A program made the translations under genes and the position numbers. A stretch of DNA of 64,000 nucleotides from Candidatus Heimdallarchaeota archaeon (GTDB taxonomy: Archaea > Asgardarchaeota > Heimdallarchaeia > Heimdallarchaeales > Kariarchaeaceae), in contig JASBSB010000007.1 of the NCBI GenBank assembly GCA_030149205.1, forward strand, positions 548,473 through 612,472. The letters run 5' to 3'. Of the stretch, positions 8,951-18,288 are shown piece after piece. Below the pieces are notes generated by a model. It searched no databases. It worked only from the letters and a program-made list of their open reading frames with translations, and was not told the origin of the DNA. Within the stretch, counting starts at the first letter, position 1. Each line of letters opens with the position of its first letter.

Positions 8951-10303
8951 ATGAGTTCAAAAGAGAAGAATAACTACATCCATGTTTCGAGAGCCAAAAT
9001 TAAATTTACCTCATCCATATCCGGGATAATAGAGGGTATAAACGAGTTTCCGAAGATGTATCATTCATATAAAGGAGAGCAATATCTAGCTATTGGTTCA
9101 ACAGTTTCAATACAAGATCGAACTCATAATTTTAAGCAACTCTCAAATGAAATTTTTTCATATACCTTTCCAGCTGATTTAAACACACCAGTGTGGTTTG
9201 GTGGATTATCCTTTTATCCAAAGCAAAACGACGAAGAACATACATGGAGGGGTTTTTCAGCTCAACATTTCTTTATTCCAAAGGTCTTACTTAGAATTTC
9301 TACCACAAAATCAGAACTAATTGCATTCTCAAAAGAGTCCAAGGAGAAAGCTAAGGCAGTATTACAAACCTTTCAAAAAAAGATGATGGCTGTTCATAAA
9401 AATCAATCTGAGCCAACATTGGTTTCTGAAATCTCCGAGAGAACTGAAACAGACTTAATTAGTCTTGAACAATGGAAAAAACAAGTAAAGTTTACACTTG
9501 AGTCAATAGAGAAGAAAAAAATATCCAAAATTGTTCTGGTAAGAGGTAAAAGAATTAACATATCAAATTATGAATTTTCAATCTCTGAAACCCTGCACTC
9601 ACTAAACAAGAAATTTCCAGAGTGCATTATTTATGCCTTTCAGGTTGCCAAAAACTCAATTTTCTTTGGAGCAACTCCTGAGATACTCTTTGAAACGAGC
9701 TCAGGGTCACTTCAAACCATGGCACTAGCGGGTTCAATTAACAGAGGAAGCTCAGATCTTACTGATCAAATTCTCACCAAACAGATGTTTGCTTCTATCA
9801 AACTTTCAGAGGAACACAACATAGTAGTTAATTACCTCAAAAAAAATCTTAGTAAGCTATGTGATGAGATAGTAGTTTCTGAGAAGCCAGATGCACTAAA
9901 GCTCAACAACATACAACATCTCAGGACCAGACTCTCAGGTGAACTAAAATCTCAGAAATCAGTTTTTGACATAATTAAGGAGTTTCATCCTACTCCTGCA
10001 GTTGGGGGGATGCCTCCCAAAAAGGCTATAACTACCCTCGGTATGCTTGAAACTTTCGACAGAGGTTGGTATAGCGGAACAATGGGGATAATCTCTCCAA
10101 ACAATGATGCCTTGTTTGGTGTAAATATTCGTGGTGCATTATCCTTGAATAATGGGGTTTGGATGTATGCTGGTGCTGGAATTGTAAAAAATTCTCATGC
10201 AGAGGATGAGTGGAAAGAGGTGGAACTAAAATTTTTAGCTGTTTATAACTCACTATATTATTATAAAAAGAATGAAGGAGAGCAGAATGAAAACACCTCT
10301 TAA
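8951..10303 (+). CDS. menF: Isochorismate synthase (menaquinone entry enzyme)
   Basis: Converts chorismate to isochorismate, the first step of the classical Men pathway. The 450-residue protein has the chorismate-binding fold: IVLVRGKR, FGATPEILFE, the MALAGSI stretch, LRTRLSGEL, HPTPAVGGMPP and the C-terminal YAGAGIVKNSHAEDEWKEVE block. The HPTPAVGG motif and the menD partner downstream favour isochorismate synthase over anthranilate or salicylate synthases. ATG start. The last 17 bases overlap the chosen menD start, so the two are translationally coupled. Confidence 0.92.
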   Translation: MSSKEKNNYIHVSRAKIKFTSSISGIIEGINEFPKMYHSYKGEQYLAIGSTVSIQDRTHNFKQLSNEIFSYTFPADLNTPVWFGGLSFYPKQNDEEHTWRGFSAQHFFIPKVLLRISTTKSELIAFSKESKEKAKAVLQTFQKKMMAVHKNQSEPTLVSEISERTETDLISLEQWKKQVKFTLESIEKKKISKIVLVRGKRINISNYEFSISETLHSLNKKFPECIIYAFQVAKNSIFFGATPEILFETSSGSLQTMALAGSINRGSSDLTDQILTKQMFASIKLSEEHNIVVNYLKKNLSKLCDEIVVSEKPDALKLNNIQHLRTRLSGELKSQKSVFDIIKEFHPTPAVGGMPPKKAITTLGMLETFDRGWYSGTMGIISPNNDALFGVNIRGALSLNNGVWMYAGAGIVKNSHAEDEWKEVELKFLAVYNSLYYYKKNEGEQNENTS

Positions 10304-11978
10304 TTTAACGTATGCACAGCTCATCGTTGATGAATTGATAAGGCAAGGTGTGACCAGATTCGTATGTTCACCAGGGTCAAGGTCAACCCCACTTGTATTT
10401 GCGATTTCATTAAGAAAAGAGCATATCAAATATCATATTATTATAGATGAGAGGTCTGCTGGTTTTTTTGCCTTAGGACAGGCAAAGGAGACAGCTCAAC
10501 CTGTGGCTTTGATTTGTACTTCGGGTACTGCTGTTGCAAATTATTTTCCAGCAATTGTTGAGGCTCATTACACAAATATTCCAATGATTGTTCTTTCAGC
10601 AGATCGTCCACACAGTCTTCGAGATGCTGGAGCAAATCAAACAATCGACCAAATCAAAATCTTTGGTGGTTATGTTAACCATTTTGTAGATTTACCAACT
10701 CCACAACCTTCAATCACTGATCACGAACGTAAGGTTTTGACAGGGATTGCGGCTAAGGCTTATCATGCATCCCTTTTTCCAACTAAAGGTGTTGTACACC
10801 TGAATCTTCCCTTTGTTAAACCTCTGGAACCCACAGAAGAAGAAACTCTAGAAAATCTTAAATTCGTCAAAGGTTCAAAAATCAAATTTTTTCATCCTAG
10901 GAAACTAAACGGTTTTGAGAATGGGGATGATTCATTTCAAGGAAAGGTTCTAATAATAATGGGAGCAATCATTCCTGATGATTTGGACTTGTTTGACCTT
11001 AAGGCTCTTTTAGAACAAAAAGGGGTTCCTGTGGTTGCAGATGTGTTGACCAACTTCAGATCCTTGGGTTGTTCAACTCTTATTCAATCATTTGAGGGTA
11101 TTTTAAGTAGCTCTAATTTCGTTAAGCGGTTTGATCCTGACACAATTATCCTTATTGGAAAAAATCCCAGCTCAATTTCTGTTAACAAATTTCTCTATAA
11201 AACAAAGGCTCAAAAGATACAACTGAGTACTAACTCTGATTGGAATGATGAGACCTACCAAACAACACTAAAGGTAGAATTGCCAGGCGAGCAAATCCCA
11301 GAGTTTTTGAATAACTCTATAACACAAATAGATACAGGTTATCTTTCATTACTATCCAGTTTAGACAAAAGTCTTGATGATTCTCTTCCGCAATCATTCT
11401 CAGAAATAGGTGTAGCTAATAAACTACTTCAAATGCTGGAAGATTCAACTATTTTCTTAGCTAACAGTTCTGTAATACGTAACTTTGACATTGTGTATCG
11501 TTTCTCTCCTCATAAATCACTAAGATTTCTAGGGAACCGTGGAGTGAGTGGGATTGATGGGAACATTTCTACTGCCGTTGGTGTTGCACTCTCATCGGAA
11601 AACCGAGTTTACGCAATTATGGGTGATCTAGCCTTTCTTCATGACTTAAACTCAATGTCGATTGTACAAAAGTATAAACCTAAAGTTGGGATAATTGTCT
11701 TTAACAATTCTGGTGGAGGTTTATTTAAAAGACTACCCATTTTTCAACACAAAACAGTTTTTTCTGAGTTTTATTCAACCCCCCAAAACTTTAACATTAA
11801 AGACATTTGCGCTGCTTTTTCATTAGACTATTATGAAGTAACAGCCATGGAATCCTTAAATCGTTTCAATTTCGCAGAGATGGAAACCCCCTTTTGTCTT
11901 GAAATCAAATTAATTTCAGACGCAGAGCCTGAAGCCTATTTAGAATACCTGAAGACATGTCAGAATAAAATGGCTTAA
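10287..11978 (+). CDS. menD: SEPHCHC synthase
   Basis: ThDP-dependent enzyme joining 2-oxoglutarate and isochorismate to SEPHCHC. N-terminal signatures are RFVCSPGSRSTPL and IDERSAGFFALG; the central CTSGTAVANYFPAIVEA and the C-terminal ThDP/Mg block (MGDLAFLHDLNS through FNNSGGGLF) match MenD. About 563 residues, the family length. I start at the ATG at 10287, preceded by GGAG with good spacing, not the ORF-track ATG at 10272, which lies before that ribosome-binding site. Confidence 0.95.
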   Translation: MKTPLNLTYAQLIVDELIRQGVTRFVCSPGSRSTPLVFAISLRKEHIKYHIIIDERSAGFFALGQAKETAQPVALICTSGTAVANYFPAIVEAHYTNIPMIVLSADRPHSLRDAGANQTIDQIKIFGGYVNHFVDLPTPQPSITDHERKVLTGIAAKAYHASLFPTKGVVHLNLPFVKPLEPTEEETLENLKFVKGSKIKFFHPRKLNGFENGDDSFQGKVLIIMGAIIPDDLDLFDLKALLEQKGVPVVADVLTNFRSLGCSTLIQSFEGILSSSNFVKRFDPDTIILIGKNPSSISVNKFLYKTKAQKIQLSTNSDWNDETYQTTLKVELPGEQIPEFLNNSITQIDTGYLSLLSSLDKSLDDSLPQSFSEIGVANKLLQMLEDSTIFLANSSVIRNFDIVYRFSPHKSLRFLGNRGVSGIDGNISTAVGVALSSENRVYAIMGDLAFLHDLNSMSIVQKYKPKVGIIVFNNSGGGLFKRLPIFQHKTVFSEFYSTPQNFNIKDICAAFSLDYYEVTAMESLNRFNFAEMETPFCLEIKLISDAEPEAYLEYLKTCQNKMA

Positions 11979-12041
11979 CCACAGACAGTCTCACTTCAAA
12001 TAAATCAAAAATCTAATTAATCTTAATTTTAATTTAAATTA

Positions 12042-12533
12042 TTGATAGTCAGAGATCTACCTGTTGGAAGTATTAATATTGAATCTAAGGAAGTTAAGGT
12101 CATAAACCAAGTAAACTTTACCTGTCAAAGTAGCACAGAATGCTGCAGAAAGCATGATATTCCCGTTACACCAAAAGAGGTAGAAAGGATCACAGATAAT
12201 GGGTTTGAACCAGATCAGTTTCTTATAAATTTCACTCCGATCTTAATTAACAGTAAGACTGGGAAGAGTAAGATCAAAGCATACGTTCTCAAGAAGAAAC
12301 CATTTTCTCATGATTGTGTGTTTCTAAACGAGAAGAACCTCTGCTCAATACATGAGTTTAAACCTTTTGCATGCAAAATTTATCCGTTTACCTATGAAAT
12401 AAAGGATACAGAAAATATTGAGGTTCGAGTACATCAAGATAGTGTGTGTAGCTCTGTCAGTGTTGGATTAAATGCTCCCTCGGATTCTATCAATATTATC
12501 AGAGATGTCTATTCCAAAGTTAAAATGCTCTGA
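12042..12533 (+). CDS. YkgJ-family cysteine-cluster protein
   Basis: A 163-residue protein with the YkgJ/UPF0153 cysteine pattern: FTCQSSTECCRKHDI near the N-terminus, DCVFLNEKNLCSIHEFKPFACKIYPF in the middle, and a late Cys (SVCSS). The family is thought to bind zinc or an iron-sulfur cluster; its role is not established. TTG start with TTTAAATTA just upstream, consistent with a leaderless message. It lies between menD and nfo with no clear operon link. Confidence 0.8.
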   Translation: MIVRDLPVGSINIESKEVKVINQVNFTCQSSTECCRKHDIPVTPKEVERITDNGFEPDQFLINFTPILINSKTGKSKIKAYVLKKKPFSHDCVFLNEKNLCSIHEFKPFACKIYPFTYEIKDTENIEVRVHQDSVCSSVSVGLNAPSDSINIIRDVYSKVKML

Positions 12534-12628
12534 AGATTTTATTGATGACAAATAATAATTAGAGTCTGAATTTACTTCTCTAATATTTTTATCAACTATC
12601 TTTTATAGAATTAAGAAAATAAACGTCT

Positions 12629-13486
12629 ATGTTAATTGGGGTACATTGCTCAATAAGTGGAGGATTAGTAAATGCTCCTCTTGAAGCTCAATCATTGTCA
12701 TGTAGCACTTACCAAATTTTTACCAGGTCCTCACGGTCTTGGAAAACACCCGAATTGAAGTCGGAACAGGTCGAACTATTTAAGAGAAAGAACAAAGAGT
12801 TAGGATTTAGTAATCTTGTAACTCATTTACCCTATCTCCCAAATTTTGCTAATCCGGACAAAGAAATTTATAGTAATTCTCAACATAATTTAATTGAAGA
12901 GGCTAAACGATGTGACATCTTAGAAGTTTCTAACTTGGTGGTTCATATAGGGTCACATAAGGGCTTAGGTTCTAAAAAGGGTATTTTGACAGTGCAATCA
13001 CATTTAGAAAAATTTATTCAGTCTGAATTTAAGGTCAACATCTGTCTTGAGATTTCAGCAGGTTCCAAAAATTCAGTGGGGAGTACTATCGAAGAATTGC
13101 AGCAGATCCGCGATGGATTATCTGAAACTTCTCAGATCAAAATCTGTCTTGATACAGCTCATGCTTTCGCCTCAGGATATGATTTTAGAAATAAAGAAGC
13201 TGTAGATACTTTTACTGATGAGTTTGAGTCTTTGATTGGATTCAAAAATCTAGCAGTTATTCATGTGAACGATTCTAAAGTTGATGTAGGTGGAAAGGTG
13301 GATCGTCATGAACATCTTGGAAAAGGCTATATTGGAATGCAGGGCTTACAAAACCTCCTTAGGCACAAAAAAATTGTAGACCTTCCTATACCAAGAATTC
13401 TTGAGACACCTCGTGATACTAAAGAAGCGGATAAAATTAATTTAAAGATATTATCAGAAATTGTTAATGGGCCATGGCAGATTTGA
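12629..13486 (+). CDS. nfo: Endonuclease IV (AP endonuclease)
   Basis: Zn-dependent TIM-barrel enzyme that cuts DNA 5' to abasic sites in base excision repair. Recognised by GVHCSISGGL, THLPYLPNFANP, LVVHIGSHKG, ICLEISAG, the ICLDTAHAFASGYD metal-ligand block, HVNDSK and the HEHLGKGYIG motif. 285 residues, normal length. The last six codons and stop (ending NGPWQI) lie inside the tRNA-Ile gene on the opposite strand, an unusual 19-bp overlap. Confidence 0.95.
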   Translation: MLIGVHCSISGGLVNAPLEAQSLSCSTYQIFTRSSRSWKTPELKSEQVELFKRKNKELGFSNLVTHLPYLPNFANPDKEIYSNSQHNLIEEAKRCDILEVSNLVVHIGSHKGLGSKKGILTVQSHLEKFIQSEFKVNICLEISAGSKNSVGSTIEELQQIRDGLSETSQIKICLDTAHAFASGYDFRNKEAVDTFTDEFESLIGFKNLAVIHVNDSKVDVGGKVDRHEHLGKGYIGMQGLQNLLRHKKIVDLPIPRILETPRDTKEADKINLKILSEIVNGPWQI

Positions 13487-13554
13487 ACTGCCGACCTCAC
13501 GGTTTCAAACAAAGTTATCAGCCGTGCGCTCTAACCAAGCTGAGCTAATAGCCC
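13468..13554 (-). tRNA. tRNA-Ile (GAU) with a 12-nt intron
   Basis: The reverse complement folds into a complete cloverleaf: acceptor GGGCTAT/ATGGCCC, D arm GCTC-AGCTTGGTTA-GAGC, anticodon stem CACGG/CCGTG with loop CTGATAA (anticodon GAT), variable AGGTC, T arm GGCAG-TTCAAAT-CTGCC and discriminator A. Twelve extra bases (CTTTGTTTGAAA, or the same set shifted by one) sit after the anticodon, at the canonical archaeal 37/38 intron position. CCA is not encoded. I did not confirm a full bulge-helix-bulge fold. Confidence 0.92.
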
Positions 13555-13724
13555 ATTCTATTGGTGCTTACACCTGTAACCCTGAGTCCGTAGTCAATTG
13601 TTTAAAGATATCGGTTCTGACCCGTTTACTAAAATAATTATTAACTGAAATTACTTTTGATAAAGCGAATCTAAATCCCGAAACCGAACTAGAATTTATT
13701 AAACCAAAAATCGATTATTATACA

Positions 13725-14423
13725 GTGAGCTTAGATAAAACCCCTCAAAAAATATCAAAACTTTTTGATGGAGTTGCCTATCGATATGATCTTTTAAATG
13801 ATGTGATGACAGGCTTTAGTCATCGTATCACTAGAAAGCTAGGGTTAAACTTAGTAGGGGTGAAACCAAATAGTAGGATTTTAGATGTTGCTACAGGAAC
13901 AGGGGATTTCCCAATCCTGCTAACTAAATCTCATAATGTCAAACAAGTTATTGGTATAGATATATCGGAAAATATGCTTCATTTTGCAAAGCTGCGTACT
14001 AAGAATCAGTCGAAAATAGTTTATGAATATGGAAATGCTTTAGAACTTAATTTTGAGGCAAATCAATTTGACTTAATAACGATAGGATACGGGATTAGAA
14101 ATGTCCCCGATACCTTGAAAGTTCTTACAGAGATGAATAGAGTTACGAAATCAGGTGGAAAACTGTTAATAGTAGAAGCTACACCCCCACAATCAAAATA
14201 TCTTAATTTTCTCACACATTTTTATTTTAAATCGATTGTTCCACTGGTGGCATCTCTTTTAGCACATAATGGGGAAGCTTATAGATACTTTGCAGAAAGT
14301 GTTTATCAATTTCCCATTGCACCCAAATTTTGTAAAATTATAAATTCTGCAGGGTGGGTAAATATCAAATATAAGCCTTTATACTTTGGAACAGTGACTA
14401 TTTTTCTAGCAGAGAAACCATAA
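13725..14423 (+). CDS. menG: Demethylmenaquinone methyltransferase
   Basis: C-methylates demethylmenaquinone with SAM as the last step of menaquinone synthesis. The UbiE/MenG family is clear from FDGVAYRYDLLNDVMTGF, motif I LDVATGTGDFP, DLITIGYGIRNVPD, GGKLLIVEATPP and the C-terminal Y-F-G-TVTIFLAEKP ending. 232 residues. GTG start with TTATTATAC just upstream. It is in the same neighbourhood as menF-menD but separated by ykgJ-like, nfo and tRNA-Ile, so it is transcribed separately. Confidence 0.93.
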   Translation: MSLDKTPQKISKLFDGVAYRYDLLNDVMTGFSHRITRKLGLNLVGVKPNSRILDVATGTGDFPILLTKSHNVKQVIGIDISENMLHFAKLRTKNQSKIVYEYGNALELNFEANQFDLITIGYGIRNVPDTLKVLTEMNRVTKSGGKLLIVEATPPQSKYLNFLTHFYFKSIVPLVASLLAHNGEAYRYFAESVYQFPIAPKFCKIINSAGWVNIKYKPLYFGTVTIFLAEKP

Positions 14424-14482
14424 TTGGTAATTGACTTTTTCAGATAAGCCACCTTTTATTTAGGAATTGATGAAAATAGAAA

Positions 14483-15895
14483 ATGTTGCTTCGCTACCAG
14501 TATCGAAGATTATTCAAGGTTGTCTCGATCTTCTTCCTAGTTACATTAATCTTGAGTTCACTCATTTTCTTTATTCCGCTTCTTTTCCCACCACCCACAT
14601 ACAATGTTTCCAATTACTTAATCAAGGAAACTCAAGATGGATTTGTTAGTGATGAGGTCTCGGGAAACAACACCATATATGTTTTAACAAAACCTGATTT
14701 GAATAACCTAACGATAAATAAGATTAACGCCATCAACAAAAATGGGAAGCTTTTATGGTCATATCCTATCGCAGATCCATTTTCTAGCACACAACTACTT
14801 GCTGGATCAGACAACCAAGTGTTAGCTTTGGTTTATAAAAACCTCCTCCCCACAATCGAGCTTTATGGACAATTTGGGCAGGTATGGAACCTAAACATCA
14901 GTTCGCTTGTTCCTGATTCGCTGGTCTCTCTGGTTGTTGCTAATGCCATCTCAAGAGGGTTCGCTGTGAGTTTTGTAAGTGTAAGCAGAACGACAGATGG
15001 AAATATTGTGGAAGCCACATTAAACTACTTTGAAATTGGAACTGCACCTAAAATTTTGAATACCCTGTCAATTAAAGCCCAAGGTGTCACAAAACTTGTA
15101 AGACCCACAGAAAAAGGTGACTCCGTTAAATTTGGGTATATTAGTAAAGGTGTATCAGAGCTACTCTACCAGTTCAATTCGACAACAAAGCGGGGGAAAT
15201 TTCTACAGACTGTAAATTTTTCCAACTTTGCCTTTGGGAAGACGTACATAGGAAAAATAACAACAAAAGAAGGTGAAATCCGTGTATTTGGGACATTTAA
15301 TCTGACTCAGATAGAATTTTGGAAAAATGATCAGATGTTCGCAAGTATCGATAACTCAGTTGCGAAGATCTATCAATCATTTGCTCAAAAGGGCGATTCA
15401 ATACAACATGTTGAATTTCTTCCTGGTAGGGTTCTTTTCACTGCTTACAGTGAGTTTAATCATTTCGCCCAATCATCATTTGGTGTAGTATTATTAAATC
15501 AAAATGGGTTGACAAAGATAACCAAGTTAAATCTCCCTGAAGCGGACCCAAACTTTCTGATCAGCTCTCGAGCTGTTTATTATATTAACTCAGAGGTTGT
15601 TATATTACAAGAACTGTTCAATCCTTTAAATAAGACCTTAAAATATCGAACAGTAATATCTACCCCTTCAACTACTAATCCAGTTGACTTTATTGATACC
15701 TTATCACTTTTGGAAAAATTCTCTTTACCAATTTTTATTGGTATCCTATTTTCCGGGGTTACTGTCATAAGAACCAGAGGCCCAATTATTGATGAACATC
15801 TCTATCCTTCTGAGAATAAAAATTACAAAGAGTACGTTGAAAAACTAAACAAAATTGAGAAAATAGCTGATGAATCTGAAAATAATGATATTTGA
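14483..15895 (+). CDS. Membrane-anchored extracellular beta-propeller-like protein
   Basis: A 470-residue protein with an N-terminal membrane segment (VVSIFFLVTLILSSLIFFIPLL), a long beta-rich exterior domain, a second membrane segment near residue 410 (LPIFIGILFSGVTVI), and a charged tail. Blades resemble PQQ-type propeller repeats (INAINKNGKLLWSYPIAD, IELYGQFGQVWNL), with several NxT/S sequons. Probably a cell-surface protein; ligand unknown. ATG start chosen at 14483. The overlapping 60-residue frame at 14467 is a shadow. Confidence 0.7.
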   Translation: MLLRYQYRRLFKVVSIFFLVTLILSSLIFFIPLLFPPPTYNVSNYLIKETQDGFVSDEVSGNNTIYVLTKPDLNNLTINKINAINKNGKLLWSYPIADPFSSTQLLAGSDNQVLALVYKNLLPTIELYGQFGQVWNLNISSLVPDSLVSLVVANAISRGFAVSFVSVSRTTDGNIVEATLNYFEIGTAPKILNTLSIKAQGVTKLVRPTEKGDSVKFGYISKGVSELLYQFNSTTKRGKFLQTVNFSNFAFGKTYIGKITTKEGEIRVFGTFNLTQIEFWKNDQMFASIDNSVAKIYQSFAQKGDSIQHVEFLPGRVLFTAYSEFNHFAQSSFGVVLLNQNGLTKITKLNLPEADPNFLISSRAVYYINSEVVILQELFNPLNKTLKYRTVISTPSTTNPVDFIDTLSLLEKFSLPIFIGILFSGVTVIRTRGPIIDEHLYPSENKNYKEYVEKLNKIEKIADESENNDI

Positions 15896-15942
15896 CATCA
15901 AAATAGGCTAATTAATATAAATATCTCCTAAATTTATTAGTT

Positions 15943-16302
15943 ATGACATTAATAAAATCAATCCATCATGTGGTCATATATGTAACAAACATGAATGAAG
16001 CTATCAATTTTTACACAGAGATTTTAGAGATGAAATTAGGATACAAAAGTGATATGTGGACCGAAGTTTCATTTCTGACCCCAGGGTCTTATATTGGATT
16101 GCATTATACGAAGGAAGGAAATTCTAAATCTATTGGAACTGAAGTCTCTTTTGAAGTAACAGACATCCATTCAGTGAGGGAAAGGTTACTCCAGAACAAA
16201 GTAAATTTTACGAGTGATGTGCTTGAAGCAGCACCTGGTAAATTAATTGCTAACTTCTTGGATCCATTTGGAAATCCATTATCTATCTATGAAACTATCT
16301 AA
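15943..16302 (+). CDS. VOC/glyoxalase-superfamily protein
   Basis: A 119-residue single VOC module of two beta-alpha-beta-beta-beta units: IHHVVIYVTNMNEAINFYTEIL at the start and LIANFLDPFGNPLSIYE at the end. The family includes glyoxalase I, dioxygenases and resistance proteins. Metal ligands would be the N-terminal His and C-terminal Glu, both present, but the substrate cannot be assigned. Its 3' end overlaps the convergent protease gene by 8 bp. Confidence 0.85.
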   Translation: MTLIKSIHHVVIYVTNMNEAINFYTEILEMKLGYKSDMWTEVSFLTPGSYIGLHYTKEGNSKSIGTEVSFEVTDIHSVRERLLQNKVNFTSDVLEAAPGKLIANFLDPFGNPLSIYETI

Positions 16303-18127
16303 CAAAAAATTTGAATTTAGAGCTTTTGCGTAAAATAATTAGAGCTAACACCATGGGCATAAATACATAAATTCCAGAATTGTTTTTAGATGTAGTTGGA
16401 ATCCCTGTATTAGTGGCACTAGTCTTAGTGGCTGTTGATATATACTTCTTAACAAATGAAAGATCCTTAGTTGCAAAGGTCAAGTAAATTGCTTTGAAAT
16501 AGAGTGCTGAGACATTGAATCTTCTTGCTTCAAATTCAGAATTTGCTAGTCCAAGTAATGAAAATGCCTGTTGAAAACTTGAATTATCCACAAATGTAGG
16601 TGAGATTTGATCTATCAGATTTTTATAATAAAGGCTATAGAGTCTCCCAAGTTTGAAAAAATCATACTGGGAAAATCTGTTGCCGTTGGGAAAATACCCC
16701 ATAATGCTGTCAACAAAATCAGAACCCCACATATTATAAATGTTAAAAGGGTGGGGTAAACCCAAAGAATGACCAATCTCATGAGCCAGGACTTGTGACA
16801 TCCCTCTGCTTTTGTTGATACCTTCATAAACTCGAGTTGGTTGGATCCCCTGTAATTGCCATCCCATTCCGCCTAATCCTGCAAACCTGAGGTCACCCCA
16901 ACTAAATACAACCTTATCTAAGAGGAAAGTCAGACTTGGAAGGTTTGTGGTGTTTTTTTCATGCTGAATGAACAAGGGGAGAATGTTTGTTTCTAAGTAG
17001 GTTAAAAACCCCTTACTTACATCAAGCAGATATATATCTTCAGCAGGGATATAAGTCATAAAACTCTTCATCTCATTAACAAGGGTTCTGTAGTCAGAAA
17101 GATTGAACCATTGGGTTGATACATTAAAATTCCACCAAGAGAAACTTTCAGATAGCAATTTCTGTATTCTTTTATCATGAACTACCCATTGAATGTCTGA
17201 TTGGTTTGGATACAGTCTTGTCCAATTGTTAAAAATTATATTGTTCACTTGAATTGTATCTGAAGTGATCATCTGTCCCATCACAGGTTCACTAAATAGA
17301 TTTTCCATATAAGTATTAATCACTCCATTTATCCAGTTGTTAAACTCTGGGGAAGTAAAATTTGACCTGTTCCACACCCCCAACGGTCTGGTCAGTATGT
17401 TGTCATAATATCCATTTGATCCCCAAGCTGTGTTTATAAAATTCCCATACCATGTAACCGATGAGAGGTCCACAAACTGTAGGGGGTACTGTTGTATTCC
17501 ACCCCATCCATTCGTTTGTCTCCCGAGATTGAGACCTCCAGTTCCAGAAAAGAAAGAAGGGGTGAGTTTTTGAGTATCAATATCTTTTGGATACACATTA
17601 AACCAATGAGGGCCTGCTTTTGTTACATCTGTCAGATTAAAGAGGAATAAGTTATAATCTGCTGTAGATATCTTTGTCTGAAACTTGTTATATAACCATT
17701 TTACAGTGTCAACAGCATTAAAGGACGTTCCTACCCTGGGAACAAAACTGTCATTTTTCAGACCTCCATTGAATGCAGTGGAGTTAAATGAGTAACCATT
17801 AGGTGTGCTAGTAGACTCATTTGCTACAAGTGCTTTAACTAAATCTTGATGATCTTTATCTGTAAAAGGTAAAATTTTTACTTGAAACTTATAATTTAAT
17901 GTGAAACCCAAACCAGCTCTAGATCTATCATATACTCGATTGTTATATGTCAGTAACCTGTTTTCAATGTTAATAGACGAGTCAAATTTGGAATCGACAA
18001 AAACATTCACCGTAATTGGGACGATTTTGTCAGCGATCGATGTTTGGTGATACATGGTGTCCCCCCCTACCCCCATTGTACTCAAAGTTAGTGAAAAAAT
18101 GATAATTATGGTTATTTGAGTCCTCAT
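16295..18127 (-). CDS. Secreted metzincin-like metalloprotease
   Basis: 610 residues with an N-terminal signal peptide (ITIIIIFSLTLSTMGVGG), a large exterior domain and a C-terminal membrane anchor (YVFMPMVLALIIL) with basic tail. The catalytic signature is HEIGHSLGLPH (HExxHxxGxxH, three zinc His plus the catalytic Glu), followed about 20 residues later by a Met-turn-like SIMGY, which defines metzincins. Many N-glycosylation sequons. It is likely exported through Sec and acts at the cell surface on peptides. The exact peptidase family was not identified. Confidence 0.8.
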   Translation of the reverse strand: MRTQITIIIIFSLTLSTMGVGGDTMYHQTSIADKIVPITVNVFVDSKFDSSINIENRLLTYNNRVYDRSRAGLGFTLNYKFQVKILPFTDKDHQDLVKALVANESTSTPNGYSFNSTAFNGGLKNDSFVPRVGTSFNAVDTVKWLYNKFQTKISTADYNLFLFNLTDVTKAGPHWFNVYPKDIDTQKLTPSFFSGTGGLNLGRQTNGWGGIQQYPLQFVDLSSVTWYGNFINTAWGSNGYYDNILTRPLGVWNRSNFTSPEFNNWINGVINTYMENLFSEPVMGQMITSDTIQVNNIIFNNWTRLYPNQSDIQWVVHDKRIQKLLSESFSWWNFNVSTQWFNLSDYRTLVNEMKSFMTYIPAEDIYLLDVSKGFLTYLETNILPLFIQHEKNTTNLPSLTFLLDKVVFSWGDLRFAGLGGMGWQLQGIQPTRVYEGINKSRGMSQVLAHEIGHSLGLPHPFNIYNMWGSDFVDSIMGYFPNGNRFSQYDFFKLGRLYSLYYKNLIDQISPTFVDNSSFQQAFSLLGLANSEFEARRFNVSALYFKAIYLTFATKDLSFVKKYISTATKTSATNTGIPTTSKNNSGIYVFMPMVLALIILRKSSKFKFFVR

Positions 18128-18246
18128 AAAAAAATGATTCTTTTATAATTATTTTAACATTTCTCTTTTTTTAAATTAACTAATCTAACTCTTTTCAATT
18201 CCAGTTTAGTATACAGAGAATCCATAATAACTATAAAACATCCAAA

Positions 18247-18262
18247 TTATATAATAATATTT
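18247..18262 (+). promoter_or_regulatory. TATA box for the glycosyltransferase gene
   Basis: TATATAATAATATTTT lies about 27-40 nt upstream of the TTG start at 18289. This is the spacing expected for an archaeal TATA box with a leaderless or nearly leaderless transcript. Confidence 0.45.
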
Positions 18263-18288
18263 TTAGAGCTACGAAATAAATTAAACCA

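Noticed and set aside
14467-14649. 60-residue plus-strand ORF at the start of the propeller-like gene
   Set aside because: It overlaps the better-supported 470-residue frame and has no domain or membrane logic.
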